DNA of 64,000 bases from Bacteroidales bacterium (GTDB taxonomy: Bacteria > Bacteroidota > Bacteroidia > Bacteroidales > P3), in contig JAGAYN010000023.1 of assembly GCA_017940465.1 (NCBI GenBank), positions 62,001 through 126,000 of the forward strand. The letters are read 5' to 3'. The notes under the pieces are model-generated. The model saw only the letters and a program-made list of their open reading frames with translations, ran no database searches and was not told the DNA's origin. This document shows positions 22,707 through 30,923 of the stretch, one piece after another (position 1 is the first letter of the stretch; every line of letters starts with the position of its first letter). Both the position numbers and the translations under genes were made by a program.

Positions 22707-25064
22707 TCAGAAGGTGAGCGTGGCGCCCAGGCAGGCGAGGATGGGCAGCTGGTTCACGCGTTCAAAGGTGATTCTGTTGAAATAGAAGATGTTCTGCCGG
22801 CTGTAGAGGTTGGTGGCGGAGAGGTTGAGTTCCAGGACGGAGCGGCGGCCGAGGGAGAATTTGCGCTTGACGCCCACGTCGAGGCGGTGGTAGGCCGGGA
22901 GGCGGCCCTTGTAGATGTCGGCGTAGTGGATGCTGTATTCGCCGTTTTCGCGCGTGTAGTCCGAGCCTACGCCCTGGGGGAAGAAGAGGCTTTGGTAGAC
23001 GCCTTGCGTCTGGGTGAAGGGGAATCCCGAGCCGTAGGTCCAGCGGGCGCTGAGTTCCCATTGGTGCTGTTCGCCGAGGGCATAGGTGGCGAGGAGGTTG
23101 ACGGTGTGTCGGCGGTCGTAGTGTGGGTTGTAGGAATAGGACTGGTCGGTGACGGCGGGTTCGGTCATCTGTCCGCTGCGCTGCACGTAGCCCAGCGAGT
23201 AGGTGGCCCAGAGGTAGAGCCGTTCGAGGTCGAGGGTGGCGCTGATGTCGAAGCCGGCGGCGTAGCCTTCCTCGATGATGTAGTCTTTGCGGAGGTATTC
23301 CGAGCGGTAGAGGGGCGAGGAGGCCTGGGAGTAGGCCGGGTCGGTGTCGTCGTACATCTTGTTGCGGTTGGCGTTGAGGAGCTGGTCGAAGTGCTTGTAG
23401 TACACTTCGGCGTTGAGGGTGATGTGGTCGGTGAGGTCGTATTCGGCGCCGATGACGAGGTGCTTGGCCTTCTGGACGCAGGAGGAGACTTCCTGCCCGA
23501 GGAAGGAGGAGGGGAGGTTGAGGTCGGCGGCGCCGGTGAGGAAGCCTGTGAAGAGGTTGACGATGTCGTTGTCCGAGCGCGCGTCGAGGAAGACCTGGCT
23601 GTAGAGGCCGGCGGCCAGTTTGAGGCGCAGGTCCGGTCTGGCGTTGAACTTGGCCGCCAGGCGGGGCTCGAGGCGCGGGGTGTTGAGCGGGGAGGCATAG
23701 TAGACGAAGCGCACGCCGGGGTCGAGCAGCCAGCGGCCGCTGTTGAACTTGTAGGTGGCGAAGAAGGAGAGGTTGGTGGAGGGTTGCTTCTGTGTGATGT
23801 GGAATCCGTAGGCGTTCACGAAGCGGTAGTCGGTGGTGTAGCCCTCGATGGAGAGGCCGTATTTGAACTTGTTGTTGCCGTGGAAGTTGGTGATTTGCAT
23901 GGCCATGTTGAAGCCGCCTATTTCGCTGTACTTGTCCATGCCGGAGCCGTCGTCGAGGGTGATGCGGTAGTTGGAGTAGGCGATGGTGCCGTCGAGTATG
24001 GCCGAGGCGCCGGTGACGAGCATGAAGTTGGTGCCGGCGCCGTAGTTGAGCCAGTGGTAGTCGGCCAGGGCCTGGTAGTGGTGCACGGAGTCTTCGAAGC
24101 GGAAGCCGAAGAGGTTCAGTTTGCTGCCGGTGCCGGAGTTGAAGGAAAGTTTGCCGTAGAGGTCGAGGAAGTCGAAGGGGAGGCCGCCGTCGATGTAGGG
24201 GTAGAGCTTTCCGGAGGTCTTGGAGAGGAAGGAGTTCTTGGCGGTGAGGAGGTAGGAGACGGTGGTTTTGGAGTTGGTGTTCTCTCTCTTGAGGGGGCCT
24301 TCGAGGATGAGGTTGGCGCCGAAGGTGTTGATGCCCAGCTTGCCGCTGTGGCGTTTTTTGTTGCCGTCGCGGGTGGTGATGTCCATGATGGAGGACATGC
24401 GTCCGCCGTATTCGGCTCCGAAGGCGCCGGTGTAGATGTCGGCGTTGAGGATGACGTCGGTTTCAAAGATGGAGTAGAGGCCGATGGAGTGGAAGGGGTT
24501 GTAGACGATCATGCCGTCCAGCAGGGTGAGGTTCTGTATCATGGAGCCGCCGCGGATGTAGAGCTGTCCGCCCTGGTCGCCGGTGGAACTTACGCCCGGG
24601 AGCACCTGCATGTACTGCGCTATGTCGGCCTGGCCGCCGATGGAGGGCATCTGCTGTATCTGGCTGGCGGTGAGTTTCTCGACGCTCACTTGGGTCTGCA
24701 TGCGCCGTTCCTCGGCTTTGTTGTCGGTGATGTCGACGGCTTTGAGCAGCTGGGCCGAGGGTTTGAGGTGGATGGTGCGGGTGAGGGTCTTGTTGCGTTC
24801 GAGGGTGACGGCTTCGGTGTACTCTTCGTAGCCGATGTATTTGACGCGGAGGGTGTAGCTTCCGGGGGGCACTTTGTTGATGAGGAAGAAGCCGTTCACG
24901 TCGGTGGCGCAGCCGTGGGTGGTGCCTTCCAGCACCACGTTGGCGAAGGGGATGGCCTCGCCGTTGCTTTCGTCGAAGAGGACGCCCTTGACGGTGCACT
25001 GTGCGAGGGCGGTCTGTGCGACGCAGATGAGGAGGAGGAGCGGGAGGAGGGCTTTTTTCATCAT
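22707..25064 (-). CDS. TonB-dependent outer-membrane receptor
   Basis: 785 residues. Signal peptide 'MMKKALLPLLLLICVAQTALAQ'; a carboxypeptidase-regulatory-like domain (about 23-105) with 'AIPFANVVLEGTTHGCATDVNG' in pieces; plug domain with 'VLPGVSSTGDQGGQLYIRGG', 'LLDGMIVYNP' and 'GAFGAEYGGRMSSIMDI'; then a beta-barrel ending in a phenylalanine ('ACLGATLTF'), the usual OMP C-terminal signature. No SusD-like partner is adjacent, so it is a stand-alone receptor; ligand unknown. It is separated from holA by 33 nt and may be in the same transcript. Confidence 0.92.
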   Translation of the reverse strand: MMKKALLPLLLLICVAQTALAQCTVKGVLFDESNGEAIPFANVVLEGTTHGCATDVNGFFLINKVPPGSYTLRVKYIGYEEYTEAVTLERNKTLTRTIHLKPSAQLLKAVDITDNKAEERRMQTQVSVEKLTASQIQQMPSIGGQADIAQYMQVLPGVSSTGDQGGQLYIRGGSMIQNLTLLDGMIVYNPFHSIGLYSIFETDVILNADIYTGAFGAEYGGRMSSIMDITTRDGNKKRHSGKLGINTFGANLILEGPLKRENTNSKTTVSYLLTAKNSFLSKTSGKLYPYIDGGLPFDFLDLYGKLSFNSGTGSKLNLFGFRFEDSVHHYQALADYHWLNYGAGTNFMLVTGASAILDGTIAYSNYRITLDDGSGMDKYSEIGGFNMAMQITNFHGNNKFKYGLSIEGYTTDYRFVNAYGFHITQKQPSTNLSFFATYKFNSGRWLLDPGVRFVYYASPLNTPRLEPRLAAKFNARPDLRLKLAAGLYSQVFLDARSDNDIVNLFTGFLTGAADLNLPSSFLGQEVSSCVQKAKHLVIGAEYDLTDHITLNAEVYYKHFDQLLNANRNKMYDDTDPAYSQASSPLYRSEYLRKDYIIEEGYAAGFDISATLDLERLYLWATYSLGYVQRSGQMTEPAVTDQSYSYNPHYDRRHTVNLLATYALGEQHQWELSARWTYGSGFPFTQTQGVYQSLFFPQGVGSDYTRENGEYSIHYADIYKGRLPAYHRLDVGVKRKFSLGRRSVLELNLSATNLYSRQNIFYFNRITFERVNQLPILACLGATLTF

Positions 25065-25097
25065 CGTTCTTCGGTTATCATTCTTTGTTTTCGGTTC

Positions 25098-26105
25098 TCA
25101 GTGTATTACTTTGAATATGAGTTCTTTCATCAGTTCGCCGTCGGTGACGCTGCCGCTGTTGCGGACGCCTTTGGAGCGGAGGTCGGCGTCGTGGAGGTAG
25201 CCGATGCAGGTGGCGAGTTTGCCGAGGGGGTAGTTGGCGGCGGCGGCGGCGTAGTCCTTGACGAAGGAGGGGGCCACGCCGAGCACCTTGGCGGCGTCGG
25301 ATTTGTCGGCCAGCTGGTGGTAGAACATCACCTTGAGGAAGTAGCCGTAGAGCACCGGCAGGAGCATCTGTATGGGGTTTTTCTTGGGGTTGGCGGCGAA
25401 GTGGTTCACGATGCGGTTGCACATCACGGGGTCGCGCCGCCCGATGGCTTTCTGCAGCTCGAAGACGTTGTAGTCCTTGCTGATGCCGATCTGCTGTTCG
25501 ACCAGTTCCTCGGTGATGGCCGCGCCGGGGGAGAGGAGGGGATAGAGCTTGCGGAGTTCGTTGACGATCTTGCCCAGGTCGCTGCCGATGGACTCGGCGA
25601 TGAGGGCGGCGGCCTTGTCGCTGATGGCGAAGCCTTGCGCCGCCACCTCGTTTTTGATCCAGCCGGGCACCTGGTTGTCCCACACCTTGGGGGCCTCGTA
25701 GACGACGCCTTTCTTGTCGATGGCCTTGTAGGCGGCGGTGCGCTTGTCGAGTTTCTTGTGGCGGTAGCAGAAGACGATGACGCCCCGGTCCGACGGGTGC
25801 TCGAGGTAGGCGGCCAGCTGTTCCCACTGGCGTGTGTCGATGTCCTGCGCCTCCTTGACCAGCACCAGGTGGACGGGCGACATCATGGGGAAGCGTTTCG
25901 CGTCGCTCACCACCGAGGCCATGTCCGTGTCGCGGCCGTAGACCACGGTGAGGTCGAAGTCGCGCATGGCTTCCTCTATCACCTGCTGCTCGAAGAAGTC
26001 GGACATCAGGTCGATGTAGTGGTTCTCCTCGCCTGTCAGCAGGTAGACGGGTTTGTAGTGGCCGGCCTTTACGTCCGCAATCAGTTGTTTATCAGTAACT
26101 GCCAT
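25098..26105 (-). CDS. holA: DNA polymerase III subunit delta
   Basis: 335 residues. N-terminus 'KPVYLLTGEENHYIDLMSDFF' matches the first strand and degenerate P-loop region of the delta clamp-loader subunit. 'VYGRDTDMASVVSDAKRFPMMS' and 'LVLVKEAQDI' follow, then 'VFCYRHKKLDKRTAAYKAI', and the C-terminal helical collar including 'FELQKAIGRRDPVMCNRIVNHFA'. Length and order agree with Bacteroidota HolA. It opens the sliding clamp within the clamp-loader complex. A good promoter sits 26 nt upstream of the start codon. Confidence 0.93.
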   Translation of the reverse strand: MAVTDKQLIADVKAGHYKPVYLLTGEENHYIDLMSDFFEQQVIEEAMRDFDLTVVYGRDTDMASVVSDAKRFPMMSPVHLVLVKEAQDIDTRQWEQLAAYLEHPSDRGVIVFCYRHKKLDKRTAAYKAIDKKGVVYEAPKVWDNQVPGWIKNEVAAQGFAISDKAAALIAESIGSDLGKIVNELRKLYPLLSPGAAITEELVEQQIGISKDYNVFELQKAIGRRDPVMCNRIVNHFAANPKKNPIQMLLPVLYGYFLKVMFYHQLADKSDAAKVLGVAPSFVKDYAAAAANYPLGKLATCIGYLHDADLRSKGVRNSGSVTDGELMKELIFKVIH

Positions 26106-26131
26106 CGATAGCGTGCATATTTATCAGTGCG

Positions 26132-26163
26132 CAAAGTTACACTTTTTTCCCGACGTGGCCAAA
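26132..26163 (-). promoter_or_regulatory. Promoter of holA
   Basis: Minus strand TAACTTTG (complement of 26132-26139) with TTTG (complement of 26160-26163) exactly 20 nt upstream. Confidence 0.85.
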
Positions 26164-26250
26164 TATTTTCTCCCGCCCGGAGAAAGAAAGCCTCCAGGGG
26201 GCTGGAGGCCAATGGGTTGCGCGATGGGTGTCCGAGTGGGCGCAGGGGGG

Positions 26251-26303
26251 TCGGAGTTGACTCGGAGTTGACTCGGAGTTGATACGGAGTTGTCTCGGAC
26301 TTA
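26251..26303 (+). repeat. Inverted-pair repeat, copy A (overlaps rnr stop)
   Basis: Built of three CGGAGTTGA(C/T) units followed by CGGAGTTGTCTCGGACTTA. It is the near-exact complement (few mismatches over about 52 nt) of 30725-30776. The rnr stop codon (26301-26303) lies at its right end. Confidence 0.9.
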
Positions 26304-28598
26304 CTTTTTCTCCTTCCGCCTCCGGCTGCCGCCGCGGTGCCCGCGATGGGTCTTTTTCTTCCCCTGGGTGGAGGGTTTCTCCCTGGTTTTCTGCGGCTTG
26401 CGGCCGGGGGTGGGTTCGGGGTCGTCGTCGGCCAGCTCGAAGTCGATCTGCTTCTTCAGCATGTCCACCCGCTTGACGCGGATGTGGACGGGGTAGCCCA
26501 GCTTGTAGCACTTGCCGTGGCGGCGGCCGATGACTTGGTAGTTGTCCTCGTCGAGCATGTAGTAGTCGTCCTTGAGCGAGCCGATGGGAATCATGCCTTC
26601 GCACTTGTTGCCCTCGATTTCGGCGTAGATGCCCCACTTGCTGACGCCGCTGATGAGGGCGGGGAAGACCTGCCCGAGCTTGTCGCTGAGGAACTCCGCC
26701 TGCTTGTACTTGACGCTGGTGCGCTCGGCGTCGGCGGCCTTTTTCTCCATGACGGAGCAGTGCTTGCAGTACTCTTCGTACTCCTCCCGCCCCACCGAGT
26801 CGCCGCCGGCCAGGTAGCGTTCCAGGAGGCGGTGCACCATCAGGTCGGGGTAGCGGCGGATGGGGGAGGTGAAGTGGGTGTAGTAGGGGAAGGCCAGGCC
26901 GTAGTGGCCTATGTTCTCGGTGCTGTAGTACGCCTTGCTCATGGTGCGGATGGCGATGGTGTCGATCATGTTCTCCTCGCCGCGGCCGGCGATGTTCTCG
27001 AAGAGACGGTTGTAGCTCTCGGCCAGCGCCTTGCGGCTGCCCACCTTCATGGTGAAGCCCAGCTTGGAGACGAACTCAACGAAGGTGTTGAGCTTCTCGG
27101 GGTTGGGCTCGTCGTGGACGCGGTAGACGAAGGTTCTGGTTGAAGTAGTGGAGCCGGTTTTGCTGGTCTTGCCGGTTTTACTGGATTTGCCGGTGGGCTT
27201 GCCGATGCTCTCGGCGACGGTCTTGTTGGCCAGGAGCATGAACTCCTCGATGAGCCAGTTGGCCTCCTTGCTTTCCTTGATGTATACGCCGATGGGGTGG
27301 GCGTTTTCGTCGAGTTGGAACTTGACCTCCTGGCTCTCGAAGTTGATGGCGCCGCTCTTGTAGCGCTGCCCGCGCAGCCGGGTGGCCAGGGAGTGCAGCT
27401 TCAGGACAGCCTCGCCGACGGCGTCCCCGGCCTTCCCGCCCTCGATGATCTCCTGTGCCTCCTCGTAGGCCATGCGGCGGTCGCTGCGGATAACGGCCTT
27501 GCCCATCCAGCAGTCCGCCACCTTGCCCTTGGCGTCCATCTCCATCACCACGCTGAAGGTGAGCTTGTCCTCGTCCTGCCGCAGCGAGCATACCTCGTTG
27601 CAGAGCTTCTCGGGCAGCATGGGGATGGTGCGGTCGACCAGGTAGACGCTGGTGCCGCGCTCGTATGCCTCGCGGTCGATGGCGGTGCCGGGCTTGACGT
27701 AGTGGCTCACGTCGGCGATGTGCACCCCCACCTCCATGCGCCCGTCGGGCAGTTCGCGGAAGGAGAGCGCGTCGTCGAAGTCCTTCGCATCGGCGGGGTC
27801 GATGGTGAAGGTCAGCACCTCTCGGAAGTCGCGCCGCCCGGCGAGCTCCTTCTTGGTGGGGTTCTTGATCTTGCGGGCCTCGGCTTCGGCCTCGGCGGGG
27901 AACTCCAGAGGGAAGTCGTATTCGGCCAGTATGGACTGCATCTCCACGTTGTTGTCCCCCGGCTTGCCCAGTCTCTTGACCACGCGGCCCACGGGATTGT
28001 TCATCCGCTCCGGCCAGTCGGTCATCTCCACCAGCACCTTCTCGCCGTTCCCGGCACCGGCCAGGTCGTCCACATGGATGAAAATGTCCACGTTCATCGT
28101 GCGCGAGTCGCTCACCATGAAGGCGAAACGCTCCTGCTTCTGGATGACTCCCACGAAGCGCGACTTGGCGCGTTTGAGGATTTCCACCACCTGTCCCTCC
28201 GGCTTGTGCATCTTGCGTTGCGGGAAGAGGAGCACCTTCACCGTGTCGCCGTGCAGGGCGTGGTTGGTGTTGTTGGGGGCTATCTGCACGTCCTCGCGCC
28301 CCTCTTCGTGGGGGATGACGTAGGCTTTGCCGCCCTGTTTCATGTCGATGGTGCCGGTGATGTAGTTGTGCGGCACCAGGTCGTCGAGGGGTGTCTTGGG
28401 GTTGATTTTGTATTTTCCCTTGTGGCTGTCCGCCACCAGTTGCCGGCTTTCGGCCAGTTCCTGCATGATCCGGATGACCTCCTGCCGCTCGGCCTTGCTG
28501 GAGGCGCCGATGCGGGAGGCGATCTGCTTGTGGTTGAATGCGTCGAAGGGGTTGTTTATGAATACTTTGAGTATCTGTTTTGTCAGTTGTTCGTTCAT
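26301..28598 (-). CDS. rnr: Ribonuclease R
   Basis: Start at ATG 28598 ('MNEQLTKQILKVFINNPFDAF'), giving 765 residues; the frame upstream is only fortuitously open. Order: winged-helix HTH (about 1-70), cold-shock domains with 'GTIDMKQGGKAYV' and 'FVGVIQKQERFAFM', the RNB catalytic domain with 'FTIDPADAKDFDDALSFREL' carrying the metal-binding aspartates, then an S1 domain near 'FPALISGVSKWGIYAEIEG', and a basic tail ('GRKPQKTREKPSTQGKKK'). A processive 3'-5' exoribonuclease. Unusual is a low-complexity insertion of about 20 residues in the RNB domain ('PTGKSSKTGKTSKTGST', near 27128-27200) between 'ANKTVAESIG' and 'FVYRVHDEPNPEKL'. Confidence 0.95.
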   Translation of the reverse strand: MNEQLTKQILKVFINNPFDAFNHKQIASRIGASSKAERQEVIRIMQELAESRQLVADSHKGKYKINPKTPLDDLVPHNYITGTIDMKQGGKAYVIPHEEGREDVQIAPNNTNHALHGDTVKVLLFPQRKMHKPEGQVVEILKRAKSRFVGVIQKQERFAFMVSDSRTMNVDIFIHVDDLAGAGNGEKVLVEMTDWPERMNNPVGRVVKRLGKPGDNNVEMQSILAEYDFPLEFPAEAEAEARKIKNPTKKELAGRRDFREVLTFTIDPADAKDFDDALSFRELPDGRMEVGVHIADVSHYVKPGTAIDREAYERGTSVYLVDRTIPMLPEKLCNEVCSLRQDEDKLTFSVVMEMDAKGKVADCWMGKAVIRSDRRMAYEEAQEIIEGGKAGDAVGEAVLKLHSLATRLRGQRYKSGAINFESQEVKFQLDENAHPIGVYIKESKEANWLIEEFMLLANKTVAESIGKPTGKSSKTGKTSKTGSTTSTRTFVYRVHDEPNPEKLNTFVEFVSKLGFTMKVGSRKALAESYNRLFENIAGRGEENMIDTIAIRTMSKAYYSTENIGHYGLAFPYYTHFTSPIRRYPDLMVHRLLERYLAGGDSVGREEYEEYCKHCSVMEKKAADAERTSVKYKQAEFLSDKLGQVFPALISGVSKWGIYAEIEGNKCEGMIPIGSLKDDYYMLDEDNYQVIGRRHGKCYKLGYPVHIRVKRVDMLKKQIDFELADDDPEPTPGRKPQKTREKPSTQGKKKTHRGHRGGSRRRKEKK

Positions 28599-28611
28599 AG
28601 TGTGGTTGTGT

Positions 28612-30630
28612 TTATTGGTTGATGAGGCCCATGCGCCGCAGGAGTGCCTGCGGGTCTGGGTCGCGGTGCATGAAGCGGCGGAAGAGGACGGCGGGGTGTT
28701 CGGTGCCGCCGCGGGAGAGGATTTCGCGGCGGAAGCGCGCGGCGGTGTCGGCGTTGAAGATGCCATCCTCGCGGAAGCGGGAGAAGATGTCGGCGTCGAG
28801 CACCTCGGCCCACTTGTACCCATAGTAGCCGCTGGCGTAGCCGCCGCCGAAGATGTGGCTGAAGTTGGTGGCGGTGCAGCAGCCGTCGATGCGGGGGAGG
28901 AGGTTGGTCATGGCCGCCGCCTCCACGCTTTCGGCGCTCCACTGGCCGCCGTTGTCCTCCATGGTGTGGAAGGCCATGTCGGTGAGTCCCAGGTTGAGTT
29001 GGCGCAGGCAGTACCATGCCGCCAGGTGGTTTTGCGCGGCGCGTATCCTGGCGATGCTGTCCTCGGGCAGGGGCTGGCCGGTGCGGTAGTGGCGGGCGAA
29101 GGTGGAGAGGAAGGCAGGCTCGTAGCACCAGTTCTCCATCACCTGCGAAGGCATCTCCACGAAGTCGCGCTTGACGTTGGTGCCGCTGAGGCTTTCATAG
29201 CGTACCTCGGAGAGCATTCCGTGCATGGCGTGCCCCATTTCGTGCATGAAGGTCTCCACTTCGGAGAAGCGCAGGAGCGAGGGGGTGTCGGCGGTGGGCT
29301 TGGAGAAGTTGCAGACGACCTGTATCTGGGGCCGCGACGCGCCGTGCTGTCCGCGGAATTCGGTCATCCATGCGCCGCTGCGTTTGGAGGGACGGGGGTG
29401 CATGTCGAGGTAGAGGAGCCCCATCTCGCGGCCGCCGTCGTGCACCCGGAAGACGTGCACGTCGGGGTGGTAGACGGGCACTTCGGGGGCTGGGGTGAAG
29501 CGCAGGCCGTAGAGCCGTCCGTAGAGGCTGAAGATGCCGTCGCGCACGGCGTCGAGGGGGAAGTAGGGGCGGAGGGCCTCCTCGTCGAGGTCGTAGCGGC
29601 TGTGCTTGAGCTGTTCGGCGTAGAAGGCGAAGTCCCACGGCATGAGCGGCTGCGGTGCGCCGGCGGTGTGCTGCACCTCCTCGAGGTCCTTCCGCGCGGC
29701 GGGCAGCACGGCGTCCAGCAGGCGCTGCATGAATTGGCGCAGGTTGTCGAGGCTTTGCACCATACGGTCCTCGAGGACGTAGTCGCAGTAGGTGCGGTAG
29801 CCGAGCAGCGCGGCCTGCTCGCTGCGCAGGGCCACGATGCGGCGGATGACGGCGTTGTTGTCGTGCGCGTCGCCGTGGTTGCCGATGGCGCCGTAGGCGC
29901 GGTACATGCGTTCCCTCAGGTGGCGCTGTGTGCTGTAGGTCATGAAGGGGACGTAGGAGGGCGCCGAGAGGGTGAACACCCAGCCCTCGAGCCCCCGTGC
30001 GGCGGCCTCCTCGCGGGCGGCGGCGCGCTGGCTCGCGGGCAGCCCGTCGAGGTCGGCCTCGTCGGTCAGGTGCATGGTCCAGGCGTTGAGGTCGGCCAGC
30101 GCGTTCTGCGAGAAGCGCAGTTTCAGTTCGCTCAGCTCCTCCTCGTTGCGCTTGTAGCGTTCCGACGCCTCGCCTTCGAGGCCCACGCCGTGGCGGAGGA
30201 ACGACTTGAGTGTGTTCTCCAGCAGGGTCTGCTCCTCGGGCGGGAGGGTGGGGGAAGAGGGGTCCCCGGATTGGACGAGGCGGTGCACCTCCTGCACGCG
30301 CCGGTAGAGGCGGCGGTCGGTGGAGACTTTCATGCCGAAGCGCGTGATTTCGGGCTCCAGCCGCATCACCACCTCCTGCAGTTCCTCGCTGGTGCAGCAC
30401 TCGTTGAGGTTCATCATGACGGCGCTCACGCGGTCGAGCCGGAGCGAGGCGGTCTCGAGGGCCTCGACGGTGTTGGCGAAGGTGGGCGGTTCCGTATGGG
30501 TGGCGATGGCTTCGATGGCGGCCTCCGCCTCGGCGATAGCGGCGCGGATGGCGGGCTCGTAGTCGCCGGTGGCCACGGCCTCCAGCGGCGGCAGCTCCCA
30601 TTCGCGCAGCAGTGGATTGGTTGTGTTCAT
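28612..30630 (-). CDS. M3-family metallopeptidase (oligopeptidase A / Dcp-like)
   Basis: 672 residues without a signal peptide, so cytoplasmic. The zinc site is 'ETFMHEMGHAMHGML' (HExxH) with the third ligand in the following helix ('SLSGTNVKRDFVEMPSQVMENW' contains the conserved E). The C-terminal signatures 'FSHIFGGGYASGYYGYKWAEVLDAD' (in pieces) and 'EILSRGGTEHPAVLFRRF' are typical of oligopeptidase A and peptidyl-dipeptidase Dcp. Both would degrade short peptides; I cannot decide between the two. It ends 13 nt before the rnr start, so the two genes are probably co-transcribed. Confidence 0.93.
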   Translation of the reverse strand: MNTTNPLLREWELPPLEAVATGDYEPAIRAAIAEAEAAIEAIATHTEPPTFANTVEALETASLRLDRVSAVMMNLNECCTSEELQEVVMRLEPEITRFGMKVSTDRRLYRRVQEVHRLVQSGDPSSPTLPPEEQTLLENTLKSFLRHGVGLEGEASERYKRNEEELSELKLRFSQNALADLNAWTMHLTDEADLDGLPASQRAAAREEAAARGLEGWVFTLSAPSYVPFMTYSTQRHLRERMYRAYGAIGNHGDAHDNNAVIRRIVALRSEQAALLGYRTYCDYVLEDRMVQSLDNLRQFMQRLLDAVLPAARKDLEEVQHTAGAPQPLMPWDFAFYAEQLKHSRYDLDEEALRPYFPLDAVRDGIFSLYGRLYGLRFTPAPEVPVYHPDVHVFRVHDGGREMGLLYLDMHPRPSKRSGAWMTEFRGQHGASRPQIQVVCNFSKPTADTPSLLRFSEVETFMHEMGHAMHGMLSEVRYESLSGTNVKRDFVEMPSQVMENWCYEPAFLSTFARHYRTGQPLPEDSIARIRAAQNHLAAWYCLRQLNLGLTDMAFHTMEDNGGQWSAESVEAAAMTNLLPRIDGCCTATNFSHIFGGGYASGYYGYKWAEVLDADIFSRFREDGIFNADTAARFRREILSRGGTEHPAVLFRRFMHRDPDPQALLRRMGLINQ

Positions 30631-30724
30631 GCCCTTGATAACGAGGCTTTATGCTTTTTATTGTGGAAAAGGAAAGTTTCGGAACAGGCGGTGTCTCAGT
30701 GCCTTGGCGGGAAGGGGAGGTAGC

Positions 30725-30776
30725 AAGTCCGAGACAACTCCGTGTCAACTCCGAGTCAACTCCGAGTCGCTCCGAG
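30725..30776 (-). repeat. Inverted-pair repeat, copy B
   Basis: AAGTCCGAGACAACTCCG followed by tandem TCAACTCCGAG units; complementary to 26251-26303. With copy A it brackets the rnr and M3 peptidase genes. Confidence 0.9.
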
Positions 30777-30826
30777 ATGTCGGAGGGGGTGCGGAGGGGA
30801 CGGGCCGGAGAGGGAAATGTTAAAAA

Positions 30827-30858
30827 TTTGTACGGGTGTGGAATGTTGTGTATATTTG
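30827..30858 (+). promoter_or_regulatory. Promoter of the Fn3/T9SS surface protein gene
   Basis: TTTG at 30827-30830, 20-nt spacer, TATATTTG at 30851-30858. A small hairpin (GTCGGAG / CTCCGAC) lies in the leader shortly downstream. Confidence 0.88.
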
Positions 30859-30923
30859 CATCGTCGGAGTTGCTCCGACATAGCATTAAAACACTATCAA
30901 TTAATAGTTTAAAACATCATTGA

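Noticed and set aside
22887-26111. 1074-codon plus-strand open frame opposite the TonB receptor and holA genes
   Set aside because: Repetitive V/G/A/E-rich translation without domains; it is an antisense shadow produced by GC-rich third positions of two clearly real minus-strand genes.
28366-30723. 785-codon plus-strand open frame opposite the M3 peptidase
   Set aside because: No recognisable motifs, low-complexity composition; the minus-strand frame has HExxH and family signatures.
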